Source of the DNA: Microbacterium sp. VKM Ac-2870
Lineage (GTDB): Bacteria > Actinomycetota > Actinomycetes > Actinomycetales > Microbacteriaceae
NCBI RefSeq assembly: GCF_015350795.1
Contig: NZ_JADKSH010000001.1
Location: forward strand, 372,461 to 436,460
Reading direction: 5' to 3'
Length of the DNA stretch: 64,000 nt
The notes under the pieces were generated by a model. That model was given only the letters and a program-made list of their open reading frames with translations. It ran no database searches and was not told the origin of the DNA. Below, in pieces: positions 59,596 to 64,000 of this stretch (its first letter is position 1; the number at the start of each line of letters is the position of its first letter). A program made the translations under genes and the position numbers.

Positions 59596-60131
59596 GCGCG
59601 AGCGCGCAGGTACGCGACGCCCGCACGTTTGAAGTGCACCGGGGGTCCGGAATCGAGAGCATCGGCTGCCCTGATCGCGAGCGCGGGTCGCCACGTCAGC
59701 AAGGCGTCGATGACGCTCGCAGTGTCGCTTCCCGCGCACAGATCGCGCACCAGATCGCCCAGCGTCTTCTCCGGGGTCGTCACCGCGACGCCGGAGACGA
59801 TTTCGGCGTCGCCGGGTTTCAGGGCGTGGTCGCGGTAGACCAGCCCGATGTCGATCACCTGATGGATGCGGTGCGCCGAGCACCTCTGCACGCGGTGGCG
59901 GGCGGGCGGTTCCGCGATGGCCCCATGCACCCACGCGGCGGACTCTCGCGTGACAGCCAGCTCGGGGGAGATCCGCTCCCGCAGCGAGCCAGCCCGCAGT
60001 TCTCGGGTCTCCACCGCATCGGCGGGCATGTATGCCTCCCCGATCTCGACCAGGTCGCCATCCAGGCGGGCCGCGGACAGCTCGGCCCGCGAGAGTCGAT
60101 CGTCGGGGAAGTACAAGAACGGCCAACTCAT
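59565..60131 (-). CDS. AbiEi-like (type IV antitoxin-related) protein, solitary
   Basis: 188 aa. The order is: N-terminal [26 protein letters not shown], a central [20 protein letters not shown], and [39 protein letters not shown], resembling AbiEi antitoxin family proteins. No AbiEii nucleotidyltransferase toxin lies next to it. Its 3' end overlaps rel by 31 nt on the other strand. ATG 60131 or GTG 60134 can start it. The SD (GGGAG) lies in the right arm of a 14-bp inverted repeat. Confidence 0.5.
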   Translation of the reverse strand: MSWPFLYFPDDRLSRAELSAARLDGDLVEIGEAYMPADAVETRELRAGSLRERISPELAVTRESAAWVHGAIAEPPARHRVQRCSAHRIHQVIDIGLVYRDHALKPGDAEIVSGVAVTTPEKTLGDLVRDLCAGSDTASVIDALLTWRPALAIRAADALDSGPPVHFKRAGVAYLRARAQEEVTRYTS

Positions 60132-60134
60132 CAC

Positions 60135-60173
60135 CGCAGTCTCCCGTGCGACAGGGTCACACGGGAGACTGCG
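60135..60173 (-). promoter_or_regulatory. Perfect 14-bp inverted repeat covering the AbiEi-like gene's SD
   Basis: CGCAGTCTCCCGTG (60135-60148) and CACGGGAGACTGCG (60160-60173) flank 11 nt. In the minus-strand RNA the arm next to the start codon holds GGGAG, so the hairpin would hide the SD. As DNA it is also a plausible operator, or the terminator of the upstream DUF349 gene. Confidence 0.65.
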
Positions 60174-60230
60174 GGATAGTTCTGTGGACAGATCCGCAAT
60201 AGACGCCGCCGGGGAGGAGGCGGGATGCGT

Positions 60231-61736
60231 TCAGCCGCCGAGGGCCTTGAGCCAGCTCTTGCGGGCCTCGAGCGCTTCGGTCGCCTTCGCGATCGCGGAC
60301 GCGTTCTTCGATGCCTTCGCCTTGTCGAGGTCGGCCTCAAGGCCTGCGATGGCATCGCGCAACTGCTGCGTCATATCGTTCTGACGCGCCTTGGTCTCAG
60401 GGTTGTTACTCTTCCAATCGGCATCCTCGCGCGCCTTGACGCCGTGCTCGATCTTGCGCAGCTCGTCGTCGAGACCGCGTTCTGCTTCGCGAGGGAAGAT
60501 ACGCCCGATCTCGTCCCAACGGCGCTGGATGCCGGTGAGGAGCGCGCGCGCCTTGACGATGTCCTTCTCCTGCGGCACGGCCGCGGCTTCCGTCAGGAGC
60601 GCACGCTTGGCGTCGATCTTCTCGCGGGATTCCTCGGCGTCGGCGTGCTCACGGTCGCTGCGAGCCGCGTACAACGCGTCGCCGGCGGCCTTGAAGCGGG
60701 CCCACAGGGCGTCGTCGGCCTTCTTGCCCGCGCGGCCTGCGGACTTCCACTCATCGAGAAGCGTGCGATACGCGCCGATGCCGTCCTCGCCCTTGCTCCC
60801 CAGCGCTTCGGCGCGCTCGACGAGCCGCGCCTTGGCGTCGCGCGCGGCGCGGTGCTGCTCGTCCATTCCCGCGTAGAACTCGCGGCGGTGCTTGTCGAGC
60901 GTCGAGCGAGCATCGCGGAAACGCTTCCAGAGCTGCTGGCCAGTGCTCTTAGGAAGGCGCGGTCCGGTCGACTGGTGTGCTTGCCACTGGTCGAACAGCT
61001 CGCTCACCTCGGCCGTCGTCTGCTTCCACTGGATCGACTTCGGTTCGCGGGCGGCGATCGCCTCGATCTTCTCTACCAGTGCGGTGCGCTCGGCGATCGC
61101 GGCATCCACAGCTTCGCGCTGAGCCTGTGCCTCTTCGGCAGAGGCCTCACTGAGCGCGGCGTCGAGAACGGCGAGACGGGCTTCCAGGGCGGCGAGATCG
61201 CCCACGGCCGCGGCGCCGGTCACCCGCTCGCGCACCGTCTTGAGCGTCGAACGCAGATCCGATGCCGAGGCACCACCGTTGCGATGACGCACCTCGAGCA
61301 GCGTCACCTCGCCGGCAAGATCGACGTACTTACGCTCGAAGTAGGCGAGGGCCTCTGCGGGGGTTCCGTCAGGGTACTGACCCACGACACGCCAGTCATC
61401 GCCCTCGCGCACCGACACGGTGCCGTCGTCGTCCACGCGCCCGAAGCTGTCTGCGGCGGCCTGCGGAAGCGCCGCGACGGCCGCGCGGCGCGCGGGCGGG
61501 CGCGGCACAGGCATAGCGCGCGGAACCGCCGACGAGGTCGGCACGCCCGAGGCGCTGTCGTTTGCGGGCGGGGCGTCCTCCACAGGCGCGGCTTCCTCGA
61601 CGGAGGCGGCTTCCACCTCGGCGGCGGTCGGCTCATCGACGGAGGCCGTGTCAACGGCGTCCACGACGACGGATTCCTCGACAGGAGCCTGCTCGGCGGG
61701 CTCGTGCTCGGGCTGGGAAGTGGGGACGTCAGTCAC
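60231..61736 (-). CDS. DUF349 repeat protein
   Basis: 501 aa. Residues 1-85 are Glu/Ala/Pro-rich and disordered. The rest is long alpha-helical/coiled-coil sequence with repeated DUF349 units, each with a W-x-x-x-G/A-R-like core: SIQWKQTTAEVSELFDQWQAHQ, YRTLLDEWKSAGRAGKKADDALWARFKAA, and GIQRRWDEIGRIFPREAERGLDDELR. Function unknown. GTG 61736 has GAGGTG 8 nt upstream. Confidence 0.85.
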   Translation of the reverse strand: MTDVPTSQPEHEPAEQAPVEESVVVDAVDTASVDEPTAAEVEAASVEEAAPVEDAPPANDSASGVPTSSAVPRAMPVPRPPARRAAVAALPQAAADSFGRVDDDGTVSVREGDDWRVVGQYPDGTPAEALAYFERKYVDLAGEVTLLEVRHRNGGASASDLRSTLKTVRERVTGAAAVGDLAALEARLAVLDAALSEASAEEAQAQREAVDAAIAERTALVEKIEAIAAREPKSIQWKQTTAEVSELFDQWQAHQSTGPRLPKSTGQQLWKRFRDARSTLDKHRREFYAGMDEQHRAARDAKARLVERAEALGSKGEDGIGAYRTLLDEWKSAGRAGKKADDALWARFKAAGDALYAARSDREHADAEESREKIDAKRALLTEAAAVPQEKDIVKARALLTGIQRRWDEIGRIFPREAERGLDDELRKIEHGVKAREDADWKSNNPETKARQNDMTQQLRDAIAGLEADLDKAKASKNASAIAKATEALEARKSWLKALGG

Positions 61737-61847
61737 GGAATAGCACCTCGTCGCGGCGCACGCCGCATGGGGGTTCGGTCGGTTTACAGCCTATACGGGC
61801 ATGCCCGCCGTCCGTGGTGCACGCAGAGTCCACGTCCGGCGGCAGCA

Positions 61848-62141
61848 TCAGGGCGTCGGAGTCGGGGCGGGGATCTCTGACGAGCCCGGCAGTTCGATAG
61901 GCGTCGGGGCGGGAGTGCTCGAATCGGTCGGCATGGGAAGAGGCGCGCCTGGACCCATCGTGTAGTAGGCGATCTGACCGCCCACGACCGCCAGGATGAG
62001 CAATCCCCCCGCCGCACCGGCGATGAGGTTGTCGCGGCGACGACGGGCGATGAGCCCATCATGGAACTCCTGACGCGCGAGATACGTGCGCGTGCGTTCC
62101 TTCTCGACACGCGTTTGCTTCTTTCCTGCAGCCGCAGCCAC
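61848..62141 (-). CDS. Small single-pass membrane protein
   Basis: 97 aa. A basic N-terminus (AAAGKKQTRVEKERTRTYLARQ, then IARRRRDN) resembles the cytosolic leader of actinobacterial cyclophilin-type isomerases. One helix follows (LIAGAAGGLLILAVVGGQIAYY), then a Pro/Thr/Ser tail, but there is no isomerase domain. GTG 62141 follows GGGAGG by 5-6 nt, better than the ATG at 62156. Unknown function. Confidence 0.7.
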   Translation of the reverse strand: MAAAAGKKQTRVEKERTRTYLARQEFHDGLIARRRRDNLIAGAAGGLLILAVVGGQIAYYTMGPGAPLPMPTDSSTPAPTPIELPGSSEIPAPTPTP

Positions 62142-62279
62142 CCGGACCTCCCTCATTCCCCGCGATCCGGGGCCGCACGAACACTATCGGGAAGACTACG
62201 TGGCGCCGCCCCGGCGCGACAAACACGGTGCGCAGCGAGACCGAACCGCGCCGCCGAGCCCCACGTCGGAGGGCGCGGC

Positions 62280-62285
62280 TAGCCT
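62280..62285 (+). promoter_or_regulatory. -10 element of rarA (leaderless)
   Basis: TAGCCT, 6 nt before the GTG at 62292. Confidence 0.55.
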
Positions 62286-62291
62286 GGAGCG

Positions 62292-63629
62292 GTGGCATCG
62301 GCATCCGCTCTCTTCCAAGGTCAGACCCCGTTGGCCGTCCGGATGCGCCCGACATCGCTCGAGGAGGTCGCCGGTCAGGCACATCTGCTACGCCCAGGAT
62401 CGCCACTGGTCGCCCTCGCCGATCCCTCGGGGGCTGCCAGGACCGCCGTCTCCGTGATTCTGTGGGGCCCTCCGGGCACCGGCAAGACGACGCTGGCGCA
62501 GGCCATCGCCCGCACGTCCGGGCGCCGCTTCGTCGAGCTTTCGGCCGTGACCGCCGGTGTCAAGGACGTGCGCGAGGTGATGCAGGAGGCGATGACCCAG
62601 CGCGATCTCTACGGGAGCTCGACAATCCTCTTCCTCGACGAGATTCATCGCTTCACCAAGGCGCAGCAGGACGCGCTGCTGCCCGGCGTCGAGAACGGAT
62701 GGGTCATCCTCATCGCCGCGACCACCGAGAATCCCTCGTTCTCGGTGATCGCGCCGCTGCTGTCGCGCTCGCTGCTGCTGACCCTGCGCACCCTGACGGA
62801 CGACGACCTCGGCCTGCTGCTGGACCGTGCGGTGTCCGATGCGCGCGGGCTCTCGGGCCGCGTGCAGCTCGATGCCGAGGCGCGCACCGCGTTGATCCAG
62901 CTCGCCTCCGGCGATGCTCGGCGAGCCCTCACATCGCTCGAAGCCGCGGCATCTATCGTGGTCGATGCTGCGGCGGACGCGCCCGGGGAAGCGCCCGCCA
63001 CGGTGACAGCGGCCCATGTGGCGCAGGCCGTCGACCGGGCACTTCTGCGCTACGACCGTCAGGGCGACGAGCACTATGACGTCATCAGCGCCTTCATCAA
63101 GTCGATCCGCGGCTCCGACGTGGACGCGGCCGTGCACTACCTGGCCCGCATGATCGAGGCGGGCGAAGACCCGCGGTTCATCGCTCGACGCCTCGTCATC
63201 TCTGCATCCGAAGACATCGGACTCGCTGACCCGCAAGCGCTCGTGATCGCCGTGGCCGCGGCCGACGCGGTCGCCTTCATCGGCATGCCCGAAGGACGCA
63301 TCCCACTGGCTGAGGCCACGGTGTACCTGGCGACGACGGCGAAGTCGAACGCGGCGTACGTCGCCATCGACGCCGCCATCGCGGATGTGCGGGCGGGGGG
63401 CTTCGGGCGGGTGCCGACGCACCTGCGTGACGCCCACTATCCGGGCGCGAAGCGGCTCGGCCATGGCAAGGGCTACGTCTATCCGCATGACCTCGAGGTC
63501 GGCATTGCGGCGCAGCAATACCTGCCCGACGAGCTTTCGAGCCGGCGCTACTACGAACCGACGGGGCGCGGGCTGGAGCGCGACATCCGAGCGCGCGTCG
63601 AGAAGATCCGCAAGATCCTCGACGAGTAA
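62292..63629 (+). CDS. rarA: Replication-associated recombination protein A (RarA/MgsA)
   Basis: 445 aa AAA+ clamp-loader-like ATPase acting at stalled forks. N-terminal [15 protein letters not shown], Walker [14 protein letters not shown], Walker [20 protein letters not shown], sensor [10 protein letters not shown], then the MgsA C-terminal oligomerisation domain ([39 protein letters not shown]). The GTG is 6 nt after TAGCCT. The NUDIX gene follows after 62 nt. Confidence 0.94.
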   Translation: MASASALFQGQTPLAVRMRPTSLEEVAGQAHLLRPGSPLVALADPSGAARTAVSVILWGPPGTGKTTLAQAIARTSGRRFVELSAVTAGVKDVREVMQEAMTQRDLYGSSTILFLDEIHRFTKAQQDALLPGVENGWVILIAATTENPSFSVIAPLLSRSLLLTLRTLTDDDLGLLLDRAVSDARGLSGRVQLDAEARTALIQLASGDARRALTSLEAAASIVVDAAADAPGEAPATVTAAHVAQAVDRALLRYDRQGDEHYDVISAFIKSIRGSDVDAAVHYLARMIEAGEDPRFIARRLVISASEDIGLADPQALVIAVAAADAVAFIGMPEGRIPLAEATVYLATTAKSNAAYVAIDAAIADVRAGGFGRVPTHLRDAHYPGAKRLGHGKGYVYPHDLEVGIAAQQYLPDELSSRRYYEPTGRGLERDIRARVEKIRKILDE

Positions 63630-63691
63630 GCGGTCCAGGGGCAGACGAAGCGGCTCCTCGACGAACCGACCGACGGTGCGAGGATCGAAGG

Positions 63692-64000
63692 ATGAGCGCT
63701 GATCTCACGCCCCGCTGGCATCGTCTCGCGACGTCGGACGTCTACGACGGTTTCACGACCGTGCGACGCGATACCTATCGCCTGCCGGACGGTTCAGTGT
63801 CGGACTGGGATGTCCTGGTCCAGGACGACACCGTGGCCGTCGTCGCCGTGACGACCACCGGCACCGCTCTGTTGTTCGAGCAGTATCGGGTCGGCCCGCA
63901 GGAACTCGTCCGTGAACTCCCGGGCGGGCTCATCGAGGCGGGCGAGACCGCGCTTGAGGCCGCCGCTCGCGAATTGCTCGAAGAGACGGGGTACGTCGCC
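63692..64000 (+). CDS. NUDIX hydrolase (ADP-ribose pyrophosphatase-like), 5' part
   Basis: 103 residues before the right edge. Starts MSADLTPRWHRLATSDVYDG. The NUDIX box is complete: GGLIEAGETALEAAARELLEETGY fits GX5EX7REUXEEXGU. ALLFEQYRVGPQELVRELPGG is typical of ADP-ribose pyrophosphatases. GAGGAT, a weak -10, lies 6 nt before the ATG. The C-terminus is outside the window. Confidence 0.88.
   Translation, partial: MSADLTPRWHRLATSDVYDGFTTVRRDTYRLPDGSVSDWDVLVQDDTVAVVAVTTTGTALLFEQYRVGPQELVRELPGGLIEAGETALEAAARELLEETGYVA

Overview
The window is chromosomal DNA from a high-GC Gram-positive bacterium, most likely Microbacterium or another genus of Microbacteriaceae. Four things point there. GTG starts are common. 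Actinobacterial marker families are present (SepH, DUF3000, DUF3093, DUF3159, DUF3710, DUF4193, PAC2, sigma-A with a long Lys/Ala/acidic N-terminus). Many genes appear to be leaderless. Gene neighbourhoods are actinobacterial (pepA-lpd-sucB; ruvCAB-yajC-secDF-rel; pdxR-pdxY facing pdxST). I see no phage, transposase, rRNA operon or CRISPR array.

Layout, 1-20 kb: a minus-strand pepA-lpdA-sucB operon (sucB runs off the left edge); a PAC2 protein; the principal sigma factor gene overlapping a CofE-like ligase gene; an ATP-grasp protein; a small zinc-binding protein. A second type II topoisomerase follows, with parE (+) and parC (-) flanking a two-component system. That system has a divergent LuxR-type regulator and a histidine kinase preceded by a 13-codon Trp-rich ORF with a near-perfect Shine-Dalgarno. 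Next come an alkaline-phosphatase-superfamily protein, sepH, DUF4193, DUF3093, and a dut-DUF3710-DUF3159 operon.

20-41 kb: central and lipid metabolism. acnA lies behind a perfect 24-bp palindrome. It is followed by dxs, a self-palindrome TetR gene, pepN, fadA-fadB, RNase D with DUF3000, an alpha/beta hydrolase with zapE, amtB with a GlnR-type box, a MazF/PemK-like gene, a YnfA C-terminal remnant, a small membrane protein and an FUSC protein. Four tRNA genes (Val-CAC, Gly-GCC, Cys-GCA, Val-GAC) end in a clear intrinsic terminator.

41-64 kb: housekeeping. An ACT-domain protein; an SLC13/ArsB-type permease divergent from a possible leader peptide and thrS; HIT and SUKH-like proteins; the PLP locus (pdxY, pdxR, pdxS, pdxT); DUF1697; yebC; ruvC, ruvA, ruvB; yajC, secD, secF; rel; an AbiEi-like solitary gene; a DUF349 protein; a small membrane protein; rarA; and the 5' part of a NUDIX gene cut by the right edge.

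Recurrent signal: at least 15 first-in-unit genes have a TANNNT hexamer exactly 6 nt before the start codon, the geometry of leaderless transcription. In two divergent pairs the two -10 hexamers overlap by 2 bp and form a symmetric ANNNTANNNT element. No stretch over 300 bp lacks a gene or a described element. All functions are read from sequence and family knowledge; no searches were run.
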